From Acidobacteriota bacterium (GTDB lineage Bacteria > Acidobacteriota > Terriglobia > Terriglobales > Acidobacteriaceae), in assembly GCA_021778315.1 (NCBI GenBank), contig JAJYCQ010000017.1, positions 1-33,264 of the forward strand: a DNA stretch of 33,264 nucleotides, given 5' to 3'. Every line of letters begins with the position of its first letter. Position 1 is the stretch's first letter. Shown here piece after piece: positions 15,563 through 23,835 of the stretch. The notes under the pieces are model-generated. The model was not told the DNA's origin. It saw only the letters and a program-made list of their open reading frames with translations, and searched no databases. The position numbers and the translations under genes were made by a program.

Positions 15563-15639
15563 TGTTTGGGGGGCTCCAGGATTGGGCTTAGGCTTGCTGT
15601 TGCTTAGGCTTCGTGATTGCTTCGGCTTGTTGCGGATCG

Positions 15640-16800
15640 TTAGGCTTCCTGGTTGCTGAAGGTGGTGCGGAGGCCTTGACGCTCGTTCCAGGCGAGGCGG
15701 AGGCCGCGGGAGAGAGGACCTCTGCCGAGGAGGCGGAAGGCGCCGAGGACGTAACGGGCGAAGATGGGGGCGTGGCCGTCTCCGGGCCAGAGCTGGGAGA
15801 TGGGACGGATGACTCCGTTGTGGTCTGGGTGGTAGACGCGGTCGTCCCAGTTGCGGGTACCTTCGGGGAAGTCGGGATAGTGGCGAATGACTTCGATGGT
15901 GGATTCGAGGATGCGGTACTTCCAAGGCACGGCGTAGGAGGCCATGAAGAGGATGTTGCTGATGCGCTCGTTGCGAATCTCGTGGACGAACTCATCGAAG
16001 GTGGTGGCGTTGGTGAGGTTGGTGTTGGCGTTGGGCTGAATGCCGTGACGGTCGCCACCGCTGATGAGGAGCTGTTTCCACTCCTGGGCGAGGGTGTAGA
16101 CGGCACGATTCTCTGTCCAGCCGCGGAGGCCGTTGAGCTCCATGGCGTGGATGAAGGGGGAGCAGTTGGCCATGAACTCGCGGATGCAGAAGAGATGGCG
16201 CTCGGGCCCTACCTTGTTGAGATCCCAGATGGGGTGGTTGAAGACGATGAGCACGTTGGGGATGGTGTGCAGGTCGGAGAGGATCTGGGTGAGGCGGGCG
16301 GGAGAGGGTTCGGCGGTGAACTGCGCGAAGAGGGCCATCCACTGCTGGGCGGTAGCGGGAGGGAGGTTGTGAATGCCGAGGTGGAAGACGGAGTCATGGT
16401 AGGGCGCGGTCCACTCGACGGAGATGGGAGTGGTGGCGGAGGCGGGGGTGGACCGAAGGAGGAGAGGCGCTTCGATGTCGTCGTGATCGGTGATGGAGAC
16501 GAGCGCGGGGAGTTGCAGGGTGTCTTCAATCTGGCGGCGTTCGAGATCGAAGGCGAGGTGCGGGGGAAGAGGCGGGGTCCAGTAGCTGGCCTTGTAGTTG
16601 AGCTCGAAGCCGAGGTCGCGGCAGTAGCGCTCGCGGTTGGCGAAGATGGGACGGAGGATCTCGTATTCGCTGCCCATGTCGGCGAGGAAGTCGAGGGTTT
16701 CCTTGGAGAGGCATGTGTGGCTGTGAAGAGAGACTCCGGAGTTGAAGCCTCGTGAGGTGTCGCGCTTGCGCCAGGAGTAGGAGATGCTTAGTTTTGGCAT
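15640..16800 (-). CDS. PHP-superfamily metal-dependent phosphoesterase-like protein
   Basis: A 386-aa cytoplasmic protein with the ordered metal-ligand motifs of the PHP (polymerase and histidinol phosphatase) superfamily. These are HSH at 26-28, TDHD at 104-107, H144 in LGIHNLP, NHP at 188-190, E221 in AMELNG, and GGDRHG at 248-253. The family hydrolyses phosphoester bonds with two or three metal ions; the substrate is unknown. The C-terminal 110 residues are basic and aromatic. ATG 16800 is chosen over the longer TTG-started frame to 16842 because the conserved part begins soon after it. It is divergent from the glycosyltransferase gene, with a palindrome in the shared upstream region. Confidence 0.75.
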   Translation of the reverse strand: MPKLSISYSWRKRDTSRGFNSGVSLHSHTCLSKETLDFLADMGSEYEILRPIFANRERYCRDLGFELNYKASYWTPPLPPHLAFDLERRQIEDTLQLPALVSITDHDDIEAPLLLRSTPASATTPISVEWTAPYHDSVFHLGIHNLPPATAQQWMALFAQFTAEPSPARLTQILSDLHTIPNVLIVFNHPIWDLNKVGPERHLFCIREFMANCSPFIHAMELNGLRGWTENRAVYTLAQEWKQLLISGGDRHGIQPNANTNLTNATTFDEFVHEIRNERISNILFMASYAVPWKYRILESTIEVIRHYPDFPEGTRNWDDRVYHPDHNGVIRPISQLWPGDGHAPIFARYVLGAFRLLGRGPLSRGLRLAWNERQGLRTTFSNQEA

Positions 16801-16870
16801 GGTTGGTAGCGTGCTGGTATTGAGACGGATGGAACGTGACAACGTGTGACTTGTGCGTGGGGGATAGACG

Positions 16871-16886
16871 GTATGCTTAAGCGTAC
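16871..16886. promoter_or_regulatory. Near-perfect palindrome in divergent promoter region
   Basis: GTATGCTTAAGCGTAC matches its own reverse complement at 14 of 16 positions. It lies 71 bp upstream of the PHP-like gene start and 268 bp upstream of the glycosyltransferase start, in a 353-bp gap (16801-17153) with no gene. It looks like a dimeric regulator site, but no regulator is known here. Confidence 0.4.
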
Positions 16887-17153
16887 TTCCTTTGCAGCGG
16901 ATCCGTTTCTCAAAATGGAAGGCATAGGCCTTCTGGACGATGGGCTATGCACTTTGGCGTGAACTCCCATAGTAGTAGACGAAGTTAAGACGAATGGTAG
17001 TACGGCCGCAGCATGACTCTTTGTTCATTTTGTTGAGAAAGAGGGTGGGTGGTTGGCGGGAGTCAACTGCGGGTAGGAGAAGAGGTTAGGCTCCTATAGA
17101 GGAAGTAGAGGTAGAGCTGAGAGTTTTGTGGCTGGAACATGGGAAAGGTACGA

Positions 17154-18356
17154 ATGAAGATTGCACTGATGACGGAGCCGTTTTTACCAAAAATTGACGG
17201 AATCGTCACGATGCTGACGAAGACGGTGGAGTGCCTGCGGCGGAGGGGGGATGAGGTGCTGATCTTTGCTCCGAGCGGGGGGCCGAAGGAGTTGTACGGG
17301 GCGGAGGTGGTGGGGCTGCCGTCGGCGCGATTTCCGCTGTATCCGGAGCTGCGGCTGGCGCTTCCGCGGGCGTCGATGCGGCCGAAGCTGGAGGCGTTCA
17401 AGCCGGACATTATGCACCTGTTTGAGCCGGCGCTGCTGGGGATTGGGGGGATGTATTACAGCCAGGTTCTGGATATACCTCTGGTGATTTCGAGCCATAC
17501 GAATCTGCCGTTGTATCTGCGGTATTACAAGCTGGGAGTGCTGGAACGGCTGACGTGGATGCTGATGCGGGAGAGGCATTGGCGGGCGAATTTGAATCTT
17601 TGTACGTCGACGGTGACGCTGCAGGATCTTCGGGAGCATGGGATCAAGGACCTGGCGTTGTGGGAGCGGGCGGTGGATTCGACGCTGTTTGCTCCGGGTG
17701 CGCGGTCGGAGGAGGCTCGCGGGAGGTTGAGCGGTGGAGAGCCGGAGAAGCCGCTGCTGCTGTATGTGGGGAGGCTGTCGGCGGAGAAGGAGGTTTCGAG
17801 GCTGCGCGATGTGCTGGCGGCATTGCCGGGGGCTCGTTTGGCGATAGTGGGCGATGGGCCGGTGAGGCAGGAGCTGGAACGGCATTTCAAGGGGACGGCG
17901 ACGGTGTTCATGGGGTATCTGCGAGGGGAGGAACTGGCGAAGGCGTATGCTTCGGCGGACTTGTTTGTGCTGCCTTCGAAGACGGAGACGCTGGGGCTGG
18001 TGCTGCTGGAGTCGATGGCTGCGGGGTGTCCGGTGGTGGCTTGCCGGGCAGGTGGGGTACCGGATGCGGTGCAGGATGGGGTGACGGGGTTTCTGTTTGA
18101 GCCAGGAGATCCGGACGGGCTGGTGAAGACGGTTCAGCGGGCGCTGAAGGACAGGAACGAGTTGGAGGCGGTGAGCCTGAGGGCGCGGCAGGATGTGGAG
18201 CTGCATAGCTGGGAGGGTGCGACGGATCAGCTGCGAGCGATGTATGCGGAGACCATTGAGCATTGGGCTCCGAAGCGGAGGGGCAAGCCCGAGGGTGTGG
18301 TGAAGCGTATGGCTTGCAGCGCTACGATGGCGGCGCTGCGGACGTTGCTGCCCTGA
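17154..18356 (+). CDS. GT4 glycosyltransferase (SQD2/MgtA-like)
   Basis: About 400 aa, GT-B fold. Start motif MTEPFLPKIDGIVTML at residues 6-21 resembles the group containing plant sulfoquinovosyltransferase SQD2 and mannosyltransferase MgtA, which transfer sugars to lipid or sugar acceptors. SSHTNLP marks the acceptor domain. YVGRLSAEKEV and VGDGPVRQELE lie in the nucleotide-binding half, followed by the E-x7-E motif (E278 to E286, ETLGLVLLE). Donor and acceptor cannot be assigned. The second ATG (17154) is preferred because AAAGG lies just upstream; the frame extends to an ATG at 17139. It stands alone, divergent from the PHP-like gene. Confidence 0.88.
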   Translation: MKIALMTEPFLPKIDGIVTMLTKTVECLRRRGDEVLIFAPSGGPKELYGAEVVGLPSARFPLYPELRLALPRASMRPKLEAFKPDIMHLFEPALLGIGGMYYSQVLDIPLVISSHTNLPLYLRYYKLGVLERLTWMLMRERHWRANLNLCTSTVTLQDLREHGIKDLALWERAVDSTLFAPGARSEEARGRLSGGEPEKPLLLYVGRLSAEKEVSRLRDVLAALPGARLAIVGDGPVRQELERHFKGTATVFMGYLRGEELAKAYASADLFVLPSKTETLGLVLLESMAAGCPVVACRAGGVPDAVQDGVTGFLFEPGDPDGLVKTVQRALKDRNELEAVSLRARQDVELHSWEGATDQLRAMYAETIEHWAPKRRGKPEGVVKRMACSATMAALRTLLP

Positions 18357-18444
18357 GGCAGTGGGCTTTGGGAGTTTTCTGATTCAAGAATTTTTGAACG
18401 AGTCCGGGGATTCCCTCGGCGGCCGCATGGAGATGGCGGAGTTA

Positions 18445-18469
18445 GGGAGGGACTCGAGTGCCTCCCTTT
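18445..18469 (+). terminator. Possible terminator after glycosyltransferase gene
   Basis: GGGAGGGACTCGAGTGCCTCCC (18445-18466) is palindromic apart from one mismatched pair and is followed by TTT. It lies 90 bp after the glycosyltransferase stop, between convergent genes. A second hairpin follows, with arms AGACGAGC (18506-18513) and GCTCGTCT (18529-18536). The T-run is short, so the call is tentative. Confidence 0.45.
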
Positions 18470-18590
18470 CAAGGCGAAGTGTCGGCTAGTGGGCTGGTGA
18501 CGGGGAGACGAGCTGGAGAGAGGCTCTGGCTCGTCTGGTTTGCTCGCTGGTTTTCTAGCGGGCGAGTCTGGAGGCGGTTCGCAGCAGCGA

Positions 18591-19961
18591 TCACGAGAAC
18601 CAGGTGAGGCTGTGTTCGACGGCCATCTCGGTGGCGAGAAGTTGGATTCCGGAGTTGTAGGTCGGGTAGGGATGGATGATGCTGGCTAGATCGCTGACCT
18701 TGAGATTGTGCTGCATGGCCATGACGATTTCCATGATGGCTTCTCCGGCGCGGTGGCCGACGATGGTGGCGCCGAGGATCGTGCCGGACGCGGTGGCGAT
18801 GATCTTGAGGAGGCCATCGCAGTCGTTGTCGCAGACGGCGCGGTCGATGCGCGTGATGGGCCAGGTGGAAACGACGGGGTTGCGATTGGCGGCGAGCGCT
18901 TGTGCGAAGGTGAGGCCAACCTGCGCTACCTCGGGATCGGTGAAGGTGATTCTCGGCATCACCGGGGAGAAGCCGGAGTTGCTGCCGGGTAAGAGAGCGT
19001 TGCGTGCGGCCTGGAAGCCCTGCCATCCAGCGAGGTGCGAGAATTGTTCGCCGCCGAGGACATCGCCCGCAGCGTAGATGGTGCTGGTGGATGTCTGGAG
19101 ACGGTCGTTGACCTCGATTCCTTTGACGGAGTATTTGACTCCGGCGGCTTCGAGGTTGAGGCCGTCGAGGGTGGGTCTGCGACCTGCGGCTACGAGCAAG
19201 AGATCACATTCCACTCGCTGCCCGACGGAGTGGACGGCGACACGGTGGCCGGATCGTTCCACGGAGAGGGCTCGCGCGGGAACGAGATGAAGGCCCTCGC
19301 GTTCGAATACGCGGGCGATGATTTCGGAGGCATCGGGCTCCTCTTTTGGAAGGAGGCGTTCGGCAAAGATTGTGACCTGCGTGCCGAGGCGCTGATAGGC
19401 CTGCGCGATTTCGAGGCCGACGGGGCCTCCGCCGATGACCACCATCGCTGCGGGGAGATGGTCATTCTCGAAGATCTGGCGGTAGGTCGAGTACGGGACT
19501 TCGCTGAGCCCTGAGAGGGATGGGATCAGCGGCTCTGCTCCGGTTGCGATGAGGATTTTTTTTGCGGAGATGCGTTGAGTGCCGACCGTCAGGGTGTGTG
19601 GATCGACAAAGCTGGCGGGGCCGAGAAGGATGTCCATGCCTTTTTGCTGAAGGGCTTCGGGAGTGGTGCCGTGATAGATCTGGCGGATGGTGGAGCGGAG
19701 ATATTCGCGGACCTGAAGCATGTCCACGACCGGGGGCTGGGATTGGATGCCGAGGGTGGACGAGGTGCGGAGTTGATGCGCGACGCGGGCGACCTTGACG
19801 AGGGATTTGCTGGGAACGCAGCCCGACCAGGTGCAGTCTCCGCCGATGCGGTCTCTTTCGATCATGACGACGCGGGCGCCGAGTTTGACGGCGAAGTCGG
19901 CTGCGATGAGTCCTACTGAACCAGCGCCGAGAATGGCGAGATCATACATTTCCGTGCTCAT
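18591..19961 (-). CDS. FAD/NAD(P) disulfide oxidoreductase, MerA/Lpd family
   Basis: A 456-aa pyridine nucleotide-disulfide oxidoreductase. The FAD-binding motif ILGAGSVGLIAADFA starts at residue 10. The redox-active pair C43/C48 lies in GGDCTWSGCVPSK, the NAD(P) motif VVIGGGPVGLE in the middle, and a second FAD motif YAAGDV follows. The C-terminus has HPYPTY at 430-435 in place of HPTxxE: the catalytic-type histidine stays but the glutamate is lost. There is no N-terminal HMA domain and no C-terminal Cys pair, so it is not a classical mercuric reductase, and no E2 or lipoyl genes adjoin. It is the last gene of the four-gene cluster, 3 bp after the MFS gene. Electron donor is probably NADPH or NADH; substrate unknown. 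Confidence 0.88.
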   Translation of the reverse strand: MSTEMYDLAILGAGSVGLIAADFAVKLGARVVMIERDRIGGDCTWSGCVPSKSLVKVARVAHQLRTSSTLGIQSQPPVVDMLQVREYLRSTIRQIYHGTTPEALQQKGMDILLGPASFVDPHTLTVGTQRISAKKILIATGAEPLIPSLSGLSEVPYSTYRQIFENDHLPAAMVVIGGGPVGLEIAQAYQRLGTQVTIFAERLLPKEEPDASEIIARVFEREGLHLVPARALSVERSGHRVAVHSVGQRVECDLLLVAAGRRPTLDGLNLEAAGVKYSVKGIEVNDRLQTSTSTIYAAGDVLGGEQFSHLAGWQGFQAARNALLPGSNSGFSPVMPRITFTDPEVAQVGLTFAQALAANRNPVVSTWPITRIDRAVCDNDCDGLLKIIATASGTILGATIVGHRAGEAIMEIVMAMQHNLKVSDLASIIHPYPTYNSGIQLLATEMAVEHSLTWFS

Positions 19962-19964
19962 GGG

Positions 19965-21296
19965 TCAGACTCCTATGTCTTGAGGATTCGGGCTGGGAAT
20001 CCAGTGAAGGAAGATCAGCGCAAGGATTGCGACGAGGACGGTTCCGTAGAGGAGGCCGTCGATTGCGTAGCGCTGGCCGAGTACCCCAGCGAGGAGTGAG
20101 CCGATGATGGCACCGACGCTGAGGAGAACAGAGTAGAGGCCCATCGCCGCACCTCGTCCTGACTGGATGGGAAGCGTGCCGGCTAGCCACGCGAGGGCGG
20201 CGGGCGTGAATCCGCTCTCCACCATGATCAGCAATGCGATGAAGACACCGAGGGTCCAGCGTACTTGTGAGGGCTGATGGGCGGAGTGGTTGAGCAGGTA
20301 AAATCCTGCGCAGACTGGAAGCATGGCGCCCAGCGTGATCCTCATGGCAGTCTTAAGACGGATGTGGGGCAGGATGAAACTCCATGCAGTGACGCCTAGT
20401 CCAAAGACGATGGCGTATCCGAGGAGCAGCCAACCTACGCTGGCTGGAGTTGAAGCGTAAATTCCTGCCAGGTACTGGGATTTGCTGGAGCGCTCCGTGA
20501 GAAGAAACGGAAGAGTTGGCCCAAGCCAAAGGCCTACAACCGAGTTGACGCAGAGCCAGACGGGCGCGAGATGACGGATGGAAGGGAGGCGCAAGACCTG
20601 CTTGAGATCGTCGAGTGGATTCACGAGATGTCGAACTGTCCTGCCGGAGATGTTGATGAAGAGAGTCACGGCGCAGAGCATGTAGACAATGGCGACGATA
20701 GCAAACGCGCCAGCGTGGAGAATGCGAAAGAGTTGGCCAGCGACGACACCCCCCAGCGCCAGGCCAGCAAGCAGCGTCAGTTCGAAGTAGCTCATCGCTT
20801 TGACGCGAAGGGCTGGACGGCCATCGGTAGCGTCGGTCAGGTATGCGAGTAGGGCTGGCACGATGGCAGCAGCACCGACGCCTTCGAGCAGCCTGCTGAG
20901 AAAGAAGATGGATGTTGATCCCGACACCGCAAAGAGAAACACGGCCACGGCGCCGATGATTGCACCAGCCGTCATCAGCAATCGGGGCTGCATGGCGTCC
21001 GACGCGAGTCCCATGGGAATTGAGGCGAATAGCTCCGCTGCAAAGGATACGGTGCTGAGGGTTCCTACGAGTCCGGCGCTGAAGTGGGCTCCGTGGTTGC
21101 TGAGGCCGGCAAGGTAGAGGCCGATGAGGATGCCGCTGGTTCCGCTTGCGATTCTGAGCAGAGCGTGCGCGGAGATGACCCAGGCGAGATTGGCGCGGGG
21201 CCGCGACTCAATGACTGAGTGCAGAGGCGTGGAGAGAGTGCCAGAGCTTGCTGGGGCAGGATCGCGGCTTTGTTGATGGTGAATCTGCAAGGACAA
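19965..21296 (-). CDS. Major facilitator superfamily transporter
   Basis: A 443-aa polytopic membrane protein with about 12 hydrophobic helices and a central loop near residues 215-235. The sequence after helix 2 (FASIPMGLASDAMQPRLLMTAG) is the MFS loop 2-3 motif in a degenerate form (G-x-x-S/A-D-x-x-x-R-R type). The family exports or imports small molecules using the proton gradient. The only usable start is a TTG at 21296 without a clear ribosome site, so the N-terminus is uncertain. The gene follows the methyltransferase after 144 bp and is nearly fused (3 bp) to the oxidoreductase gene. Cargo unknown; export of the cluster's product is an inference from position. Confidence 0.85.
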   Translation of the reverse strand: MSLQIHHQQSRDPAPASSGTLSTPLHSVIESRPRANLAWVISAHALLRIASGTSGILIGLYLAGLSNHGAHFSAGLVGTLSTVSFAAELFASIPMGLASDAMQPRLLMTAGAIIGAVAVFLFAVSGSTSIFFLSRLLEGVGAAAIVPALLAYLTDATDGRPALRVKAMSYFELTLLAGLALGGVVAGQLFRILHAGAFAIVAIVYMLCAVTLFINISGRTVRHLVNPLDDLKQVLRLPSIRHLAPVWLCVNSVVGLWLGPTLPFLLTERSSKSQYLAGIYASTPASVGWLLLGYAIVFGLGVTAWSFILPHIRLKTAMRITLGAMLPVCAGFYLLNHSAHQPSQVRWTLGVFIALLIMVESGFTPAALAWLAGTLPIQSGRGAAMGLYSVLLSVGAIIGSLLAGVLGQRYAIDGLLYGTVLVAILALIFLHWIPSPNPQDIGV

Positions 21297-21440
21297 GGTG
21301 ACTCGCGGATCGTTCGGTTGGCGATTCTTTTGGCAAACAGCTTATCCAAGGAGGATAGTCCAGCGCCGTGGATGCTGAGGTACACGATGACGAATCATCA
21401 CAGTTCTACTGAAGACAGGGAGAAGATCCTCCGGAGTTGA

Positions 21441-22274
21441 TCATCCAGCAGCGCCTTCGGTCACGCTTCGTTCTGGCTTCTGAGCAACCAGCAAGGCGTA
21501 TCCTAACTTATTGTTTCCGATTGCATGCTTCGCTGCCGTAGCAAACTCCCTGGCCTGCTTGATGTCGAGGCCTGGCAGATCAAGCTTCTTCAGCCCGATC
21601 ATGATGTCGGCGAGTAAGAGCTTGCCCTGAATCTGCTGCACCATTTGCTGAAGGCAGTGGTTGCGGTCGCCACTCGCGATAACAGCGAATCCAGCACCAG
21701 CGAGCCACGCGGCGTAGCTCTCAAGAGGCTGGGCATCGCCGATGCAGGCTATCCATGCGAGAAGACCATCCAGTTCCGGCAACGGGTCGGATACCCGCGT
21801 CAGATCACTGATGCCAACCCTGCCACTGGCGCGCAGTACTCTCGCAAACTCTGATGCAGCCTTGGCCTTGTTGGGAAAGGTGCAGAAGGCGCACTCGCAA
21901 AGAATGGCGTCGAAGCTCGCCGGTTGAAAGGGCAACTGCTCGGCGTCGGCAAGTTGGAACTGAACGCGATCGGTTAGGCCGCGTTTACGGGCCTCGATGT
22001 TTGCCTCCGCAACGTTTGATTCGCTCAGATCGACACCGATGACGCGGCAGCGGAACCGTTCTGCGACGGCGAAGGCGCTGGTGCCTTTGCCGGAGGCCAC
22101 GTCCAGCAGGATTGAGTCAAGAGTGAGATTCAGTATGGCGGCCAACTCGATCGTCAGATCGACGCCGCCAGGATGGAAGCTATCGCCGAGCAGAAAGCGT
22201 GCAGCGTCGCTTCCATAGGCCATCGCGCAACACTGCTTCACGTCGGAAGGTGCCTGGTTCGCCGATTCACTCAT
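21441..22274 (-). CDS. Class I SAM methyltransferase with N-terminal Cys pair
   Basis: A 277-aa Rossmann-fold methyltransferase. Motif I LLDVASGKGTSA at 56-67 binds S-adenosylmethionine, D82 in VIGVDLSESN is the ribose-binding acidic residue, and LADAEQLPF is the next SAM-pocket motif. Before the fold is C15-C16 in VKQCCAMAYGSDAARFLLGD, then SFHPGG, a head I associate with a methyltransferase group loosely annotated as arsenite-methyltransferase-like. Further cysteines (CECAFC) lie mid-domain. Other substrates are equally possible. Its start overlaps the radical SAM stop by 8 bp, a strong sign of coupled expression. The 60 C-terminal residues form a helical extension. Confidence 0.87.
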   Translation of the reverse strand: MSESANQAPSDVKQCCAMAYGSDAARFLLGDSFHPGGVDLTIELAAILNLTLDSILLDVASGKGTSAFAVAERFRCRVIGVDLSESNVAEANIEARKRGLTDRVQFQLADAEQLPFQPASFDAILCECAFCTFPNKAKAASEFARVLRASGRVGISDLTRVSDPLPELDGLLAWIACIGDAQPLESYAAWLAGAGFAVIASGDRNHCLQQMVQQIQGKLLLADIMIGLKKLDLPGLDIKQAREFATAAKHAIGNNKLGYALLVAQKPERSVTEGAAG

Positions 22275-23835
22275 GAGATATTCCGGTCTCGATAGTGGTA
22301 AGTTGCGCTTCCTCTCGCTTACTCATATCGAAGTTCACAGGCTGCGGTACGTAGGGAGTGCCTTCACGTTTGGAGCGACGACGTTCGGGCTCCATTGCGT
22401 CCAATTGTGTTCGCGCCTGCTCGCGATAGCCGATGGTGTTGTAGGAACAGAACGGAACCTGCTTGCCTCCGGGGAGGAGAAACTCCTTGCAACATTTCAT
22501 GAGGTTCTTTTGATTGAAGGTCCACGGGTCCATGAAGTCGGTCAACATGATCATCAGCATGTTCTGTGCGATGTCCCCGACGGTCAGGCTTTCGGGGAGA
22601 CCGCAGGCCTGGCAGGAGACGGAGAATTGCTCGGCGGATTTCTGCGAGCCGGAGACGGAGGATGAAGACCAGAGGCCTTCAAGCGCCTTCTTGATTTCGA
22701 GGCTGAAGTCGGGCATGACGCGATTGGTGATGTAGTCGAGGTACTCGTAGACATTGACGATGCGTGAAAGGGGCGTTACCTGCTCGCCGTCGATGAACGC
22801 GTAGGTGACGGAGTTGCAGGTCGGGAAGCAACATGGAACAGGGATGAAATCCGAGACGATGAACTTCTTGTCGGTCTGCTCTTCGATCATCTTGACGATG
22901 TCGGGGATGGTGATGCGCTGCATTGGATCGTGTTGCATGTGACGGCCGGCGTGGAAGGCCGGCTGAAAGTTGATGCCGCGTACAGCGGGATGTTTGATGG
23001 CAAAGTCGATTATCTTGCCGATCTCATGCTCGTTGACTCCACGCTCAATCGCAGGGACGAGGGTGACGTTTAGGCCAATGGCTGCAAGCCGATCGAGCGC
23101 GAGGAGTTTTTCGGCGAGGATATCAGGCTCGCCGCGAATGATGCGATAGGTCTCGGAGTCGAACCCGTCAAACTGGAAGTAGAGCGAGGGACGAACCTCG
23201 TTCAACTCCGCGAGGAAGCGATCATCGTGGGCGATGCGCTTGCCGTTGGTGTTGATCATGGTGAACGGAATGCCGCGGTCCTTGGCGGCGCGAACGAAGT
23301 CCAGGATCTGCGGGTGAATGGTAGGCTCGCCGCCGGAGAACTGGATGACTTCGGGAGAGCCTTCGGTGCGGATGAAGTCGTCAAGGATCGCCTCCACCTC
23401 TTCCATGGTGAGGCTGAAGCCGGGACGGGCCGAGGCAAAGCAGAGGGGGCAGTTCATATTGCAGTTGCTGTTGACCTCGATGATGCCGAGGCAGGCGTGC
23501 TGCTGATGATCGGGGCAGAGTCCGCAGTCGAGGGGGCAGCCGTCTTTGATCTCGGACCCGAAGGCGAGAGGAATCGTGCCCGGCTTGTTGTACTTGCTGA
23601 AGCTCATGTACATTTCAGCGTCGCCGTAGACGAGCGCCTCAAAGGGGCCGTGGTCTGGGCAGCGCTTCGACATGTACACCTTGTTATCGCGCAAGAGGAT
23701 CTTGGCGTCGATGACCTTGCGACACTCGGGGCAGATGCTCCGCGTCAGTTCATAGAAGACGTAATCTGCGTCCTTCTTTAGTGGCTTGGATTCGGCGATG
23801 AATGTCTGGCCACTCGCTGCAGGATATTCATTCAT
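22267..23835 (-). CDS. Cys-rich radical SAM protein, COG1964/Tes-like
   Basis: A 522-aa radical SAM enzyme. N-terminal rubredoxin-like cysteines: C35 and C38 (CPEC) and C59 in CPDHG. An auxiliary-cluster block is C100, C104, C107 and C115 (CPLDCGLCPDHQQ). The radical SAM cluster is C125, C129, C132 (CNMNCPLC) and the SAM motif GGEP is at 168-171. More cysteines lie at C335/C336/C340, C408/C411, C448/C449 and C463 (PFCSYN). This layout matches the COG1964 group, which includes archaeal tetraether lipid synthase (Tes, MJ0619), once proposed to methylate methanopterin. Radical chemistry on a lipid or a cofactor is therefore plausible, but the substrate cannot be fixed. It is the first gene of the cluster. 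ATG 23835 has GAGAGG about 9 bp upstream. Confidence 0.88.
   Translation of the reverse strand: MNEYPAASGQTFIAESKPLKKDADYVFYELTRSICPECRKVIDAKILLRDNKVYMSKRCPDHGPFEALVYGDAEMYMSFSKYNKPGTIPLAFGSEIKDGCPLDCGLCPDHQQHACLGIIEVNSNCNMNCPLCFASARPGFSLTMEEVEAILDDFIRTEGSPEVIQFSGGEPTIHPQILDFVRAAKDRGIPFTMINTNGKRIAHDDRFLAELNEVRPSLYFQFDGFDSETYRIIRGEPDILAEKLLALDRLAAIGLNVTLVPAIERGVNEHEIGKIIDFAIKHPAVRGINFQPAFHAGRHMQHDPMQRITIPDIVKMIEEQTDKKFIVSDFIPVPCCFPTCNSVTYAFIDGEQVTPLSRIVNVYEYLDYITNRVMPDFSLEIKKALEGLWSSSSVSGSQKSAEQFSVSCQACGLPESLTVGDIAQNMLMIMLTDFMDPWTFNQKNLMKCCKEFLLPGGKQVPFCSYNTIGYREQARTQLDAMEPERRRSKREGTPYVPQPVNFDMSKREEAQLTTIETGISHE

Noticed and set aside
18435..18470. tRNA-like 3' end (GGCGGAGTTAGGGAGGGACTCG)
   Set aside because: The T-loop lacks TTC and no cloverleaf forms; the segment is better read as a palindromic hairpin.
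18591..19961. Classical mercuric reductase merA
   Set aside because: No HMA domain, no C-terminal Cys pair and no merR, merT or merP near by.
21370..21438. A 22-codon plus-strand frame after AAGGAGG
   Set aside because: Too short and antisense to the operon leader; no other support.
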